Assembly (NCBI RefSeq): GCF_000820165.1
Contig: NZ_CDDD01000087.1
Coordinates: 1-64,000, forward strand
Direction: 5' to 3'
DNA length: 64,000 nt
DNA from: Aeromonas taiwanensis
GTDB lineage: Bacteria > Pseudomonadota > Gammaproteobacteria > Enterobacterales > Aeromonadaceae
This document shows, one piece after another, positions 26,906 through 38,930 of this stretch. How positions within the stretch are numbered: position 1 is the first letter of the stretch; the number at the start of each line of letters is the position of its first letter. The notes below the pieces were generated by a model. That model saw nothing but the letters and a program-made list of their open reading frames with translations. It was not told the DNA's origin and did no database searches. The position numbers and the translations under genes were made by a program.

Positions 26906-28477
26906 ATGATAAGCCTGGATGATGTGGTCAGCCTCTCCCGAATGCAGTTCGGGGCGACGGCGATGTTCCACTTTCTGTTTGTGCCCCTCACCCTGGGGCT
27001 GTCCTGGATCCTGGTGATCGCCGAGTCGGCCTACGTGATGACCGGCAAGGTGATCTACAAGGACATCACCCGTTTCTGGGGCAAGCTGTTTGGCATCAAC
27101 TTCGTGATGGGGGTGACCACCGGCATCACCCTGGAGTTCCAGTTCGGGACCAACTGGGCCTATTACTCCCACTACGTCGGCGACATCTTCGGCACGCCGC
27201 TGGCGGTGGAGGGGCTGATGGCCTTCTTCCTGGAGTCCACCCTGGTGGGTCTGTTCTTCTTCGGCTGGGACAAGCTCTCCCGGGGTCAGCACCTGCTGGT
27301 GACCATGCTGGTGGCGCTCGGCTCCAACCTCTCCGCCCTCTGGATCCTCATCGCCAACGGCTGGATGCAGAACCCGGTCGGCGCCGAGTTCAACCCCATG
27401 ACGATGCGCATGGAGCTGGTGGACGTGGCCGCGGTCATCTTCAACCCGGTGGCCCAGGTCAAGTTCGTCCACACGGTGGCGGCGGGCTATGTGGCAGCCT
27501 CCCTGTTCGTGATGGGGGTGAGCAGCTGGTATCTGCTGCGCGGCATGGAGGTGCGTTTCGCCCTGCGATCCTTTGCCATCGCCTCGGGTTTTGGCCTCGC
27601 GGCCATCCTCTCTGTCATCGTGCTCGGGGACGAGTCGGGCTATCGCTCGGGGGAGGTGCAGCAGGTGAAGCTGGCCGCCATCGAGGCGGAGTGGGAGACG
27701 GAGCCCGCCCCGGCTTCTTTCACCCTGTTCGGCCTGCCGGATCAGCGTGCCGAAACCACCCACGCGGCCATCAAGATCCCCTATCTGATGGGCATCATCG
27801 CCACCCGCTCCCTGGATGAGCAGGTGACGGGCCTCAAAGATCTGAAAGCGCAGCACGAGGCGCGCATTCGCAGCGGCATGCTGGCCCACGAGGCGCTCGA
27901 AGCGATGCGGGCCGACGGCAGCAACCAGGCGGCCCGCGCCACCTTCGAGCGCCACCGCGGCGATCTGGGCTACGGCCTCTTGCTCACCCCCTATGCCAAG
28001 GAGATCGGCAAGGCGGACGAGGGGGCCATCGCCCGGGCGGTGGAGGACTCCATCCCCCAGGTGGCGCCGCTGTTCTGGAGCTTTCGCCTGATGGTGGGCA
28101 TCGGCGTGGTGCTGCTGGCGCTCTTTGCCGCCGCTTTCCTGCAGCTGTGCCGGGGCAGGCTGGTGCAATCCCCGCGGCTGCTCAGGGCCCTGCTCTGGTC
28201 TATCCCGCTGCCCTGGATTGCCATCGAGGCGGGCTGGTTCGTGGCGGAGTTCGGTCGCCAGCCCTGGACCATCAGCGACGTGCTGCCGGTGTCGGCCTCG
28301 GTGTCGTTGCTGCAACCGGGCCAGCTCTGGTTCAGCCTCATCGCCATCTTCCTCATCTACACCAGCCTGCTGGTGGTGGAGCTGTTCTTGTTGCGTCATG
28401 TGATCCGCAAAGGGCCTGCCAGCCTGCAGACGGGTCGCTATCAAGGTGAAGTGTTGCAAAACGGGAGTCCTGCCTGA
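26906..28477 (+). CDS. cydA: Cytochrome bd ubiquinol oxidase subunit I
   Basis: The 523-residue inner-membrane subunit oxidises quinol and carries hemes b558, b595 and d. It aligns closely with E. coli CydA throughout: [21 protein letters not shown] with the heme-ligand His, [21 protein letters not shown], the long Q-loop (residues about 240-380, [15 protein letters not shown]) and the late GRQPW motif. The full-length Q-loop marks the L-type CydA rather than the short-loop cyanide-insensitive CioA. I choose ATG 26906 to match the E. coli start; 26885 is an upstream in-frame ATG. Its operon is cydA-cydB-cydX. Confidence 0.95.
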   Translation: MISLDDVVSLSRMQFGATAMFHFLFVPLTLGLSWILVIAESAYVMTGKVIYKDITRFWGKLFGINFVMGVTTGITLEFQFGTNWAYYSHYVGDIFGTPLAVEGLMAFFLESTLVGLFFFGWDKLSRGQHLLVTMLVALGSNLSALWILIANGWMQNPVGAEFNPMTMRMELVDVAAVIFNPVAQVKFVHTVAAGYVAASLFVMGVSSWYLLRGMEVRFALRSFAIASGFGLAAILSVIVLGDESGYRSGEVQQVKLAAIEAEWETEPAPASFTLFGLPDQRAETTHAAIKIPYLMGIIATRSLDEQVTGLKDLKAQHEARIRSGMLAHEALEAMRADGSNQAARATFERHRGDLGYGLLLTPYAKEIGKADEGAIARAVEDSIPQVAPLFWSFRLMVGIGVVLLALFAAAFLQLCRGRLVQSPRLLRALLWSIPLPWIAIEAGWFVAEFGRQPWTISDVLPVSASVSLLQPGQLWFSLIAIFLIYTSLLVVELFLLRHVIRKGPASLQTGRYQGEVLQNGSPA

Positions 28478-29604
28478 TGGATTACGAAACCCTGAAATTG
28501 ATCTGGTGGGGGCTGGTGCTCTTCATGCTCGTCGGCTTCGTGGTGATGGACGGCTTCGATCTCGGCGTGGCCATGCTGCTGCCGGTGGTGGCCAGGAACG
28601 ACGAGGAGCGGCGGGTGCTGCTCAACAGCGTGGGGCCGGTGTGGGAGGGCAACCAGGTGTGGCTCATCGCCGGGGCCGGCGCCCTGTTCGCCGCCTGGCC
28701 CCTGGTCTATGCCGCCGCCTTCTCGGCGCTCTACGTCCCCTTCATGTTCCTGCTGTTCGGCCTCTTCCTGCGTCCGGTGGGCTTTGACTATCGCAGCAAG
28801 CTGCCGGACCCGGTCTGGCGCCGCTGGTGGGATCGCGCCCTGGTGGTGGGCGGTCTGCTGCCGACCCTGGTGTTTGGCGCCACCCTGGGCTTGTTGCTGC
28901 AGGGGCTGCCGTTTCGCTTCGATACGGCCCTTCGCATCCACTATGGTGCATTTGACTTCCACTGGCCGCTGCTGTTGACCTGCATAGGGACGGCGCTGGC
29001 GCTGCTGCTCCTGCATGGCGCCAGCTTCCTGCAGTGCAAGACTCAAGGGGAGATCGCCCGGCGCAGCGCCCGCCACAGCCTCTGGCTCGGCCCGTTGGCG
29101 ACGTTGCTCTTTGCCATTGGCGGGCTCTGGCTCGGCCAGATGAATGGCTACCGGATAGCGGCCATCGGCGATCTCAACGGGGCCCTCACGCCGCTGATGA
29201 AAGAGGTAGCGGCGGTACCGGCGGGCTGGCTTGGCAACTTCGCCGCCCACCCTGTGCTCTGGGCCGTGCCGGCCTCGGGTCTCTTGCTGCCGCTCTTGAG
29301 CGCCCTGGCAAGCGCCTCTGGCAGGCCGCGCCTGGCGATCACCGCGAGCGGCGGTGCCTGCGCCGTCATGATGCTGACCGTGGCCATCGCGCTCTTCCCC
29401 TTCGTGCTGCCCTCGTCCCTGGATCCGGCGAGCAGCCTGACCCTGTGGGACGGCACCTCGAGCGAGCGCACCCTCTTCATCATGCTGGGGATCGTCGCCG
29501 TGCTGATGCCGGTCAACATCGGCTATACCCTCTGGGTCTACCGGGTGGTGCGCGGCAAGGTGAGCACCGAGCAGGTGCGCCAGCACGGCCATAGCCTCTA
29601 CTGA
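28477..29604 (+). CDS. cydB: Cytochrome bd ubiquinol oxidase subunit II
   Basis: The 375-residue membrane protein begins [21 protein letters not shown] and contains [25 protein letters not shown] and the late [14 protein letters not shown], all CydB hallmarks (the Asp/Trp positions near the quinol-proton path). It pairs with CydA. The ATG overlaps the cydA stop by one base (TGATG), implying coupled translation. Confidence 0.95.
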   Translation: MDYETLKLIWWGLVLFMLVGFVVMDGFDLGVAMLLPVVARNDEERRVLLNSVGPVWEGNQVWLIAGAGALFAAWPLVYAAAFSALYVPFMFLLFGLFLRPVGFDYRSKLPDPVWRRWWDRALVVGGLLPTLVFGATLGLLLQGLPFRFDTALRIHYGAFDFHWPLLLTCIGTALALLLLHGASFLQCKTQGEIARRSARHSLWLGPLATLLFAIGGLWLGQMNGYRIAAIGDLNGALTPLMKEVAAVPAGWLGNFAAHPVLWAVPASGLLLPLLSALASASGRPRLAITASGGACAVMMLTVAIALFPFVLPSSLDPASSLTLWDGTSSERTLFIMLGIVAVLMPVNIGYTLWVYRVVRGKVSTEQVRQHGHSLY

Positions 29605-29626
29605 CACGAACTTGGGAGTCTTCGAT

Positions 29627-29740
29627 ATGTGGTATTTCACCTGGATGCTGGGACTGGGCTTCGCCCTGCTGTGCGGCCTGGTCAACCTGCTCTGGCTGGA
29701 GGCCCGCTGGGCCGCCGATGAGGATCTCAAGGAGTCTTGA
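29627..29740 (+). CDS. cydX: Cytochrome bd small subunit CydX
   Basis: This 37-residue single-pass protein (MWYFTWMLGLGFALLCGLVN, then LLWLEARW and an acidic tail) has the CydX signature MWYF.W.LG with the conserved Glu after the helix. CydX stabilises the heme d site in CydA. GGGAG precedes the ATG, 22 bases after cydB. Too short for most gene callers. Confidence 0.92.
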   Translation: MWYFTWMLGLGFALLCGLVNLLWLEARWAADEDLKES

Positions 29741-29760
29741 GCCCCGCCGCTGGATATGAC

Positions 29761-29787
29761 AAAGGCCGACACCCAGTGTCGGCCTTT
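29761..29787 (+). terminator. Terminator of cydABX
   Basis: AAAGGCCGACAC/GTGTCGGCCTTT stem with a 3-nt loop followed by T residues. Confidence 0.9.
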
Positions 29788-29802
29788 TTGTTGCGTTCTT
29801 TC

Positions 29803-30975
29803 CTAGATCGCAGGGGCTAGGCGGGTGGCCTGGCGTTCGCTCAGATGGGTCAGACCATAAGCCAAGAGCACGATAAGGGCGCCAATCCAGGGGGTGTGCA
29901 TCAGGCCGAGGTGTTCCACCACCAGGCCGCCGACCACGGAGCCCAGGGCAATGCCGACGTTGAAGGCGGCGATGTTGAGGCCGGAGGCCACGTCGACCGC
30001 GTTTGGAGCATGGTGCTCTGCCTGTTTCACCACCAGCACCTGCAGACCGGGCACGTTGCCAAAGGCGAAGGCGCCCCACACCAGCACGGTGAGTACCGCC
30101 AGCACCGGATGGGGCGCGGTGAAGGTGAGCACCAGCAGCACCATGGCTAGGCCGGCAAACAGCAGCTTCAGCGCGGGCAATGGGCCCATCTTGTCGGCCA
30201 GCTTGCCGCCCCAGATATTGCCGACGGCGACCGACACTCCGTACACCAGCAGAATGAGGCTCACGGCACCGGCACTGAAGCCACTCACCTGTTGCAGGAT
30301 GGGGGCGAGGAAGGTAAAGGCCGTGAAGGCGCCGCCGTAACCGAGCGCCGTCTTGGCGTAGACCAGCAGCAGCGGCTTCTTGGTGAGCACCGAGAGCTGC
30401 TCGCGGAGGGTAGAGGCCGCGCCCTGGGGCAGGTTATTTGGGATCAGCAGCAGGCTGCCCACCATGGCGACGACCCCGAGCAGGCTCACCACCAGGAAGG
30501 TATCGCGCCAGCCGAACACCTGACCAATCCAGGTGCCGAGGGGCACGCCGGTCACCAGGGCCACGGTGAGGCCGCTGAACATGATGGCGATGGCGCTGGC
30601 CGCCTTCTCTTTGGCCACGAGGCCGGTGGCGATGGTGCTGCCCACCGAGAAGAAGACCCCGTGGGCCAGCCCGGTGAGGATGCGGGCGACGATCAGGCTC
30701 TCGTAACCGGGGGCCTGCCAGGCGAGCAGGTTGCCGGCGGTGAAGAGGGCCATCAGCCCCACCAGCAGCCACTTGCGCGGCACCTTGCCGGTGAGTGCCG
30801 TGAGCACGGGGGCGCCGATAGCCACCCCCAGGGCATAGAGGCTGACCAGGAGGCCCGCCGAGGGGAGCGAGACATTGAGCTGCTCCGCGATGGTGGGAAT
30901 AAGTCCCACGATCACGAATTCGGTGGTGCCGATCGCAAAGGCACTTAAGGTGAGGGCAAATAACGCCAGTGGCAT
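29803..30975 (-). CDS. AraJ/YdhP-type MFS exporter
   Basis: The 390-residue transporter has twelve membrane segments. It opens MPLALFALTLSAFAIGTTEFVIVGLIPTIA, a near-signature of the YdhP/AraJ drug-H+ antiporter group, and has the GxxxD(R/K) equivalent TGKVPRKWLLVG and the antiporter motif C region. It probably exports sugars or small drugs; specificity unknown. AAGGAG precedes ATG 30975; the longer frame to 31212 is unsupported. Confidence 0.88.
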   Translation of the reverse strand: MPLALFALTLSAFAIGTTEFVIVGLIPTIAEQLNVSLPSAGLLVSLYALGVAIGAPVLTALTGKVPRKWLLVGLMALFTAGNLLAWQAPGYESLIVARILTGLAHGVFFSVGSTIATGLVAKEKAASAIAIMFSGLTVALVTGVPLGTWIGQVFGWRDTFLVVSLLGVVAMVGSLLLIPNNLPQGAASTLREQLSVLTKKPLLLVYAKTALGYGGAFTAFTFLAPILQQVSGFSAGAVSLILLVYGVSVAVGNIWGGKLADKMGPLPALKLLFAGLAMVLLVLTFTAPHPVLAVLTVLVWGAFAFGNVPGLQVLVVKQAEHHAPNAVDVASGLNIAAFNVGIALGSVVGGLVVEHLGLMHTPWIGALIVLLAYGLTHLSERQATRLAPAI

Positions 30976-31131
30976 AACAACTCCTTGGATGGTGGCTCCC
31001 GACGGGAGAATGGCGCCAGTATGACGATGACCTTTGTTGGCAAAAATGGCGGCGATATCAAATGACTTTTGGTGAATTTGCAGCAATCGCGACGGGGGGA
31101 TAGGACGAATGATGCATGGCGCCAAATAAAA

Positions 31132-31158
31132 AAGCGGGAGGCACAGTGCCTCCCGCTT
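31132..31158. terminator. Terminator downstream of dkgB
   Basis: Thirteen-base arms (AAGCGGGAGGCAC/GTGCCTCCCGCTT) around one A. On the minus strand it is followed by TTTTATT, fitting termination of dkgB. Confidence 0.9.
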
Positions 31159-31192
31159 GTCGTTGTGTGTGGTGCTGCGTGATCGCCCCGGA

Positions 31193-31996
31193 TCAGTCCC
31201 AAGCCGGTGCAAAGTCCGGGTTGGCGCAGCGCTCGCCTCTGTCCAGGGTGGCGATGGCCGCCATCTCCTCGGCAGTGAGTTGCACCTTCAGCGCCGCCAG
31301 GTTGGCGGCCAGGTTTTCCCGTTTGGTGGAGCTCGGGATCACCGTCATGCCCTGGGCCAGCAGCCAGGCGAGCGACACCTGGGCCGCAGAGACGCCGTGA
31401 CGCTTGCCGATCTCCATCAGCAGCGGCTCGGTGAGCACCTTGCCATAGGCGAGCGGCATATAGGCAGTGATGGCGATGTCATGGGCCTGGCAGAACTCCA
31501 CCACCTTGCGGTTTTGCAGCAGGGGGTGGATCTCCACCTGCTGGTGGGTGATGGCGCCCGGTCCCAGGATCTCGATGGCCTGTTCAAGCTGGGCCACGGT
31601 GAAGTTGGAAACCCCGATCTCCCGGGTCAGGCCCCGGGCTTTGGCCTCGGCCAGCTGCTCCAGATAGACCGCCATCGGCACCTCATCCTGGGGGGAGGGC
31701 CAGTGGATAAGCGCGAGATCCAGGTAGTCGGTGCCGAGTTTTTCCAGGCTCGCTTCCAGGCTCGGGATCACCTTGCCCGGGCCGAACTCGCTGGTCCACA
31801 CCTTGGTGGTCAGGTAGATATCCTGGCGGGGCACGCCGCTTTCGCTCATGAGCTGGCCCACTTCAGCCTCGTTGTCATAGATCTGGGCGGTGTCGATATG
31901 GCGATAGCCAAGTTCAAGGCCCTGGAGCAGGGAGTCGCGCAGGGGCTGATCTTTCAGGCGGAAGGTTCCAAGACCCAGGTTGGGCATCTTCATCAT
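31193..31996 (-). CDS. dkgB: Aldo/keto reductase, 2,5-diketo-D-gluconate reductase B type
   Basis: This 267-residue (beta/alpha)8 NADPH-dependent reductase has the full catalytic tetrad: Asp and Tyr in HIDTAQIYDNE, Lys in LTTKVW, His in ALIHWPSP. IGVSNFTVAQLEQ and VIPSSTKRENLAANL (NADPH phosphate binding) follow. E. coli DkgB reduces methylglyoxal and 2,5-diketogluconate. In E. coli the yafC LysR gene adjoins it; here a YafC-like gene sits 1.5 kb away. Two adjacent ATGs at 31996/31993 follow GAGGA. Confidence 0.93.
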   Translation of the reverse strand: MMKMPNLGLGTFRLKDQPLRDSLLQGLELGYRHIDTAQIYDNEAEVGQLMSESGVPRQDIYLTTKVWTSEFGPGKVIPSLEASLEKLGTDYLDLALIHWPSPQDEVPMAVYLEQLAEAKARGLTREIGVSNFTVAQLEQAIEILGPGAITHQQVEIHPLLQNRKVVEFCQAHDIAITAYMPLAYGKVLTEPLLMEIGKRHGVSAAQVSLAWLLAQGMTVIPSSTKRENLAANLAALKVQLTAEEMAAIATLDRGERCANPDFAPAWD

Positions 31997-32077
31997 TCAA
32001 TTCCTCAGGTTATTGTTTGTACGCTCAATCTTGTGCCGACCCGCCCCTAGGCGGACAGAGGGTGGGCCGCAGGGATA

Positions 32078-32368
32078 TCAGACGCGCCGGTAGCGGCTCA
32101 CGACCCGGTTGGCAAACCAGGGGGCGGCGAGGCTGGCAAAGGCGATAAAGTGGGGCTGCTGCTGGTGGGCGTCGAGGGCGGCCTCGCTCTCCCACTCCTC
32201 GTGCAACATCCAGCCATGGGGGCTCTCCAGGCTTTGGTGCAGCTGGTAGCGAAGGCACCCCGGCTCTTGCAGGGTAGCGGCAATCAAGGGGTTCAAGGCG
32301 GCGCGAAACCGGTCGGCAAATTCGGGTTTGGCGTCAAGCCGGGCAATCACTGTGATGGGGGATGGCAT
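32078..32368 (-). CDS. Antibiotic biosynthesis monooxygenase (ABM/YgiN-like) domain protein
   Basis: The 96-residue dimeric alpha+beta barrel protein begins ITVIARLDAKPEFADRFRAA. LQEPGCLRYQLHQSLESPHGWMLHEEWES is the ABM core with the conserved EEW and the H-rich strand. Members such as YgiN are quinol monooxygenases; others are heme or small-molecule enzymes. The actual substrate is unknown. AAGGAGG precedes the ATG. Confidence 0.88.
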   Translation of the reverse strand: MPSPITVIARLDAKPEFADRFRAALNPLIAATLQEPGCLRYQLHQSLESPHGWMLHEEWESEAALDAHQQQPHFIAFASLAAPWFANRVVSRYRRV

Positions 32369-32552
32369 CTGGACCTCCTTGCAATGTCGAAGGCCAGTAT
32401 GCCCGCCCTAGACTGGGGGATACAGGGCAGCAGTTGCAAAACACTATTGGGATAAGCGCAGCAATCAGGGCGGCGACGCCAGCCAATGCAGGAAGGTGGC
32501 ACGCTAAGTGAAGGTGACTTTAAGCCGGGGGCAGCCGGGCTACCCCTCGTCA

Positions 32553-32915
32553 TCAAATCTGGGCCGGCTCCGACCAGACGGCAAACTCGTTGCCGCTGGG
32601 CTCGACAAAGTGGAAACGGCGGCCGCCGGGGAAGTCGAACAGGGGGCGCACTATGGTGCCGCCATGCTGGCTCACCTTCGCCAGGGTCGCCTCGATATCG
32701 GCGCTGTAAAACACCAGGAGAGCGCCGCCTTGCGCGCTCTGGTTGCACAGTTCGGCGCGATAGAAGCCGCCATCCAGCCCTTCTCCCTCGAAAGCGCAAT
32801 AATCGGGGCCGTAGTCGGCGAACTGCCAGCCAAAGGCGGCGGTGAAGAAGGCCTGGGTGGCGGCGAGATCCCTGGCCGCAAACTCCACATAGTTCAGTTT
32901 TTCATGGGCTTTCAT
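32553..32915 (-). CDS. VOC family protein
   Basis: The 120-residue product has VOC-type strands KLNYVEFAARDLAATQAFFTAAFGWQFADYG and the closing FVEPSGNEFAVWSEP with the terminal Glu/Trp pattern of the PA2721/YP-type glyoxalase-like subgroup. The first metal position is Asn/Glu rather than His, so metal chemistry is uncertain. It lies on the minus strand between the ABM and DUF6404-like genes. Confidence 0.86.
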   Translation of the reverse strand: MKAHEKLNYVEFAARDLAATQAFFTAAFGWQFADYGPDYCAFEGEGLDGGFYRAELCNQSAQGGALLVFYSADIEATLAKVSQHGGTIVRPLFDFPGGRRFHFVEPSGNEFAVWSEPAQI

Positions 32916-32955
32916 AAGGTACCGCTCCCTGCTGATAAGTGAGGCCGGGTGTCAT

Positions 32956-33342
32956 CTATCTGGGCTGCCAGCGCTTTTGCGTGCGGATCGTGGAGTGGGG
33001 CAAGGCGTCCCAGGGGGTCAGCTTGAGCTGCTTGCGCCGAAACCAGAGCCAGGTCGCCATCAGCAGACCGACCCCTATGCCAAACAGGAGTCCCTGGCGC
33101 AGGGCAAACCCCAGGCTCGCCTCATGCTGCCAACCGAAGAACCACATCAACATCCCCCAGATAGCGCCGATGGGCAGACCCAGAGCAAGGATGTTGACCA
33201 GAAAGCGCTCGTAGTGGGGCGGCCTGACGGTGAGTCCCGCCTTGCGCAGCAGCCAGATGATCGGCGGGTTGTAGTTGAGTTCCTGCACGCCCTTGTCGGC
33301 CAGCTCTCTATGGGCGGCGGCCAGCCTGTATTCGAATGTCAT
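32956..33342 (-). CDS. Two-helix membrane protein (DUF6404-like)
   Basis: The 128-residue product has a soluble N-terminus (MTFEYRLAAAHRELADKGVQ, NPPIIWLLRKAGL), two transmembrane helices (ILALGLPIGAIWGMLMWFF and GLLFGIGVGLLMATWLWF) and a basic C-tail. The pattern fits the DUF6404 family of Vibrio and Aeromonas; function unknown. ATG 33342 is preferred to 33372, because the upstream residues (APHHDRDDD) look untranslated. Confidence 0.75.
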   Translation of the reverse strand: MTFEYRLAAAHRELADKGVQELNYNPPIIWLLRKAGLTVRPPHYERFLVNILALGLPIGAIWGMLMWFFGWQHEASLGFALRQGLLFGIGVGLLMATWLWFRRKQLKLTPWDALPHSTIRTQKRWQPR

Positions 33343-33511
33343 ATCATCGTCCCTGTCATGGTGTGGCGCCATACGGTGCCATCAGGCGGCATTGTACAGA
33401 CATGGGGGAAGATAAAACAGGCGGAGTGTCACGATACGAAGTGACGCCTGCCTTGCCAACTCCCGGCCATTGCGCCTATAAAGGCCCATCACTCTTGCCA
33501 GGATGACAGCA

Positions 33512-34414
33512 ATGAAGACCCATTCCGATGAACTGACCCTGTTCGTGGCCGTGGTGGAGGCGGGCAGCTTTCGCCAGGCGGCGGAGAACCTCGGCATGGA
33601 CAACTCGGTGGTGAGCCGGGGCATCAAGCGCCTCGAAGAGAAGCTCGCCACCGTGCTGCTCAATCGCACCACCCGCCGGGTCAGCCTGACCGAGGAGGGG
33701 AGCTGGTTCTATCAGCGGGCGGTGAAGATCCTGACCGAGATGAGCGAGGCGGAGGGGCTGCTGCTGATGCGTCGGGAGCAGCCGGAGGGCGTGCTGCGGG
33801 TCGATGCCGCCACCCCCTTCATCCTGCACCGGCTGGTGCCCATCATCGGCGAGTTTCGCCGCCGTTATCCGGGGATCGAGCTGCAACTGCACAGCTCGGA
33901 GGGCTTTATCAACCTGATGGAGCGGCGGGTGGACATGGCCATTCGCATCGGCGAGCTGACCGACTCCTCCCTGCGGGCCCTCCCGCTCGGGCGATCCAAG
34001 CTGCGGCTGCTGGCATCCCCGGCCTATCTGGAGGCGCGCGGTACCCCGCGCCAGCCGGCGGATCTGCTGGCGGGTCACGAGCTGCTCGGCTTTTTGCACC
34101 CCGATCACCTGAACCACTGGCCGCTGCTGAGCACGGAGCAGGGGGACAGGTTCTCCATCACCCCGACCCTGCGGGCCAGCAGCGGCGAGACATTGCGTCA
34201 GCTGGCGCTGGCGGGGCAGGGGATCGTCTGCCTGTCGGACTTCATGACGGGGGATGATCGGGCGAGCGGCGCCCTGGTGGAGGTGCTTGCCCGCAGCAAC
34301 AGCGGTGCCTCGCGCCCCATCAATGCGGTCTTTTATTCCGATGCCCAGCGGGACATCCGGCTGCGGGTCTGGCTGGATTTTCTCAAGGAGCAACTCGGCG
34401 CTGAGGCGTTATAG
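33512..34414 (+). CDS. LysR-family regulator, YafC-like
   Basis: The 300-residue product aligns well with E. coli YafC: MKTHSDELTLFVAVVEAGSF, the HTH segment MDNSVVSRGIKRLEEKLATVLLNRTTRRVSLTEEG, and the effector domain INLMERRVDMAIRIGELTDSSLRALPLG. YafC sits beside dkgB in E. coli, and dkgB is nearby here, so control of carbonyl reductases is a reasonable guess. Start chosen at ATG 33512, matching YafC; ATG 33503 is also in frame. Confidence 0.88.
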   Translation: MKTHSDELTLFVAVVEAGSFRQAAENLGMDNSVVSRGIKRLEEKLATVLLNRTTRRVSLTEEGSWFYQRAVKILTEMSEAEGLLLMRREQPEGVLRVDAATPFILHRLVPIIGEFRRRYPGIELQLHSSEGFINLMERRVDMAIRIGELTDSSLRALPLGRSKLRLLASPAYLEARGTPRQPADLLAGHELLGFLHPDHLNHWPLLSTEQGDRFSITPTLRASSGETLRQLALAGQGIVCLSDFMTGDDRASGALVEVLARSNSGASRPINAVFYSDAQRDIRLRVWLDFLKEQLGAEAL

Positions 34415-34446
34415 AGGGCATGCCGACAGTTCCAACCCCCTCCCGG

Positions 34447-34495
34447 CCTCCCCCTCCACGAGGGGGAGGGGTCAATTTCTCCCACCCCTTGGCAA
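34447..34495. repeat. REP-like double hairpin
   Basis: CCTCCCCCTC/GAGGGGGAGG with a 3-nt loop (34447-34469) is followed by a second short hairpin CCCCTT/AAGGGG. The sequence looks like a dispersed intergenic palindromic element; copies elsewhere cannot be checked here. Confidence 0.45.
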
Positions 34496-34532
34496 GGGGA
34501 GGGAACCGAGGGTGCTTGCGAGCGCCAATAAA

Positions 34533-34560
34533 AAGAGGCCGACATCGCTGTCGGCCTCTT
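34533..34560. terminator. Terminator of glpFK (and possibly the LysR gene)
   Basis: AAGAGGCCGACA/TGTCGGCCTCTT around TCGC, followed by TTTTATTGG on the minus strand. Confidence 0.88.
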
Positions 34561-34592
34561 CTGCTTTCATTTCAAGGATATCGGTTACCCGA

Positions 34593-36987
<2,395 letters not shown>

Positions 36988-37473
36988 AGTTGTTATTCCT
37001 TATATCCACCCACAGTAGGTTTGATGTTCCGTTTCGTTATCTTGCAGTCCCATTTATTGCGTCCGAAAACGTTTCTTCTTGTTGTTTGAGCCTCCGCAAA
37101 CGTTATGCTCGTTTGCGCTCGTTCTTGGACGAGAGAGAAAATAAACCTTCTGTGCCAATTCACCAGATCCCCGCCACCGGAAATGTGGGCAAGATCCCAT
37201 TCATTGCTAAGAAAATGTGACGAAAAGCAACTGACAATGCACCAAATACTACTTAGGGAGTAGTTGAATCCCTTGATCGACGCGGGCTGGCACGCAATGA
37301 GCGATCACTCATTTAGTGATTTATTTTGTAATAAAACTGCAATAATTCCGTTCCCATCACAGATTAAATGCTCACATATGAGCACAATTGGCTCGCTTGC
37401 GAATGGGGACTCATCTGATCGCAGCGTGACCGGGGCACCCTCTACGCCCATAACAACAACAAGGAAGCAGAAC
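36988..37473. promoter_or_regulatory. Divergent glpFK-glpT control region with GlpR-type dyads
   Basis: Two dyads near glpT resemble GlpR operators: AATGAGCGATCACTCATT at 37296-37313 (one mismatch between arms) and TGCTCACATATGAGCA at 37369-37384. On the glpF side, 37107-37131 holds repeated GCTCGTT half-sites. E. coli GlpR recognises ATGTTCG/CGAACAT-like halves; the shift to ATGAGCG-type halves also appears before glpD. No coding sequence is supported here. Confidence 0.5.
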
Positions 37474-38829
37474 ATGCTTAGTCTCTTCAAGCCTGCCCCC
37501 CACATAGACAGGCTACCGGCAGACAAGATAGATCCCTTCTACAAGCGCCTGCGCTGGCAGGTGTTCTTCGGGATCTTCTTCGGCTATGCCGGTTACTATC
37601 TGGTACGGAAAAACTTCAGTCTGGCGATGCCCTATCTCATCGAGCAGGGCTTCTCCCGTGGCGATCTGGGTCTGGCCCTCTCCGGGGTCTCCATCGCCTA
37701 CGGTCTTTCCAAGTTCCTGATGGGGAACGTGTCGGACAGATCCAACGCGCGCTACTTCCTCTCCGCCGGCCTGCTGCTCTCGGCCGGCATCATGTTCATG
37801 ATGGGCACCATGCACTGGGCCACCTCCAGCATCGCCATCATGTTCGTGCTCCTGTTCCTGAACGGCTGGGTACAGGGCATGGGCTGGCCCCCCTGCGGTC
37901 GCACCATGGTGCACTGGTGGTCACAGAAGGAGCGGGGCGAAATCGTCTCGGTCTGGAACGTGGCCCACAACGTGGGTGGCGGCATGATAGGCCCGCTGTT
38001 CATCCTCGGCATGGGCTGGTTCAACGACTGGCGCAGCGCCTTCTATGTGCCGGCCGCCGCCGCTGCCGCCATCGCGGTGATCGCCTTCTTCGTGATGCGC
38101 GACACCCCGCAATCCGTCGGTCTGCCCCCCATCGAGGAGTACAAGAACGACTACCCGAAGGACTATGACGCCAGCCACGAACAGGAGTTCTCCGCCAAGG
38201 AGATCTTCATGAAGTACGTGCTGCACAACAAGCTGCTGTGGTACATCGCCATCGCCAACGCCTTCGTCTACCTCATCCGTTACGGCGTGCTGGACTGGGC
38301 TCCGACCTATCTGAAAGAGGCCAAGGACTTCAGCGTGGATCACTCCTCCTGGGCCTACTTCCTCTATGAGTGGGCGGGCATCCCGGGCACCCTGCTGTGC
38401 GGCTGGATCTCGGACAAGATGTTCAAGGGCCGCCGCGCCCCGGCCGGCATCCTGTTCATGGTGCTGGTGACTCTGGCCGTGCTGGTCTACTGGTTCAACC
38501 CGGCCGGCAACCCGACCATCGACATGATGGCCCTGGTCGCCATCGGCTTCCTCATCTATGGTCCCGTCATGCTGATCGGCCTCTATGCCCTGGAGCTGGC
38601 GCCGAAGAAGGCGGCCGGTACCGCGGCAGGCTTCACCGGGCTGTTCGGTTACCTGGGGGGCGCCGTTGCCGCCAACGCCATGCTGGGCTACACCGTGGAC
38701 CACTTCGGCTGGGACGGCGGCTTCATGGTCTTGACCGTCTCCTGCGTGCTCTCCATCGTGCTGCTGGCCATGACCCTCAAGCACGAGAACCTTTCGATCG
38801 CGCACAAGGCCGCTGCCGATAAGGCATAA
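37474..38829 (+). CDS. glpT: sn-Glycerol-3-phosphate/phosphate antiporter
   Basis: The 451-residue organophosphate:Pi antiporter has twelve membrane segments. [15 protein letters not shown] contains the substrate-binding Arg45-type residue. [18 protein letters not shown], the [26 protein letters not shown] signature of the OPA family and the second substrate Arg/Lys region [14 protein letters not shown] follow. ATG 37474 with AAGGAAG upstream; the frame upstream to 37264 is leader. It imports G3P for GlpD and takes up fosfomycin in related species. Confidence 0.96.
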   Translation: MLSLFKPAPHIDRLPADKIDPFYKRLRWQVFFGIFFGYAGYYLVRKNFSLAMPYLIEQGFSRGDLGLALSGVSIAYGLSKFLMGNVSDRSNARYFLSAGLLLSAGIMFMMGTMHWATSSIAIMFVLLFLNGWVQGMGWPPCGRTMVHWWSQKERGEIVSVWNVAHNVGGGMIGPLFILGMGWFNDWRSAFYVPAAAAAAIAVIAFFVMRDTPQSVGLPPIEEYKNDYPKDYDASHEQEFSAKEIFMKYVLHNKLLWYIAIANAFVYLIRYGVLDWAPTYLKEAKDFSVDHSSWAYFLYEWAGIPGTLLCGWISDKMFKGRRAPAGILFMVLVTLAVLVYWFNPAGNPTIDMMALVAIGFLIYGPVMLIGLYALELAPKKAAGTAAGFTGLFGYLGGAVAANAMLGYTVDHFGWDGGFMVLTVSCVLSIVLLAMTLKHENLSIAHKAAADKA

Positions 38830-38878
38830 AACGTGATCCTGCCCTTATCGATCGGAAAAGGGATCAGGTAAACTGCCA

Positions 38879-38907
38879 AGGGCCCCGCACCTGCCGGGGC
38901 CTTTTTT
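38879..38907 (+). terminator. Terminator of glpT
   Basis: GGCCCCG/CGGGGCC stem with a 7-nt loop and a TTTTTT tail, 49 nt after the glpT stop. Confidence 0.9.
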
Positions 38908-38930
38908 CGTCTCATCTGCGGAGTGCAAGC

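Noticed and set aside
26906-29604. Oxidase considered as cyanide-insensitive CioAB
   Set aside because: The long Q-loop and close match to E. coli CydA, plus a CydX gene, favour canonical bd-I type.
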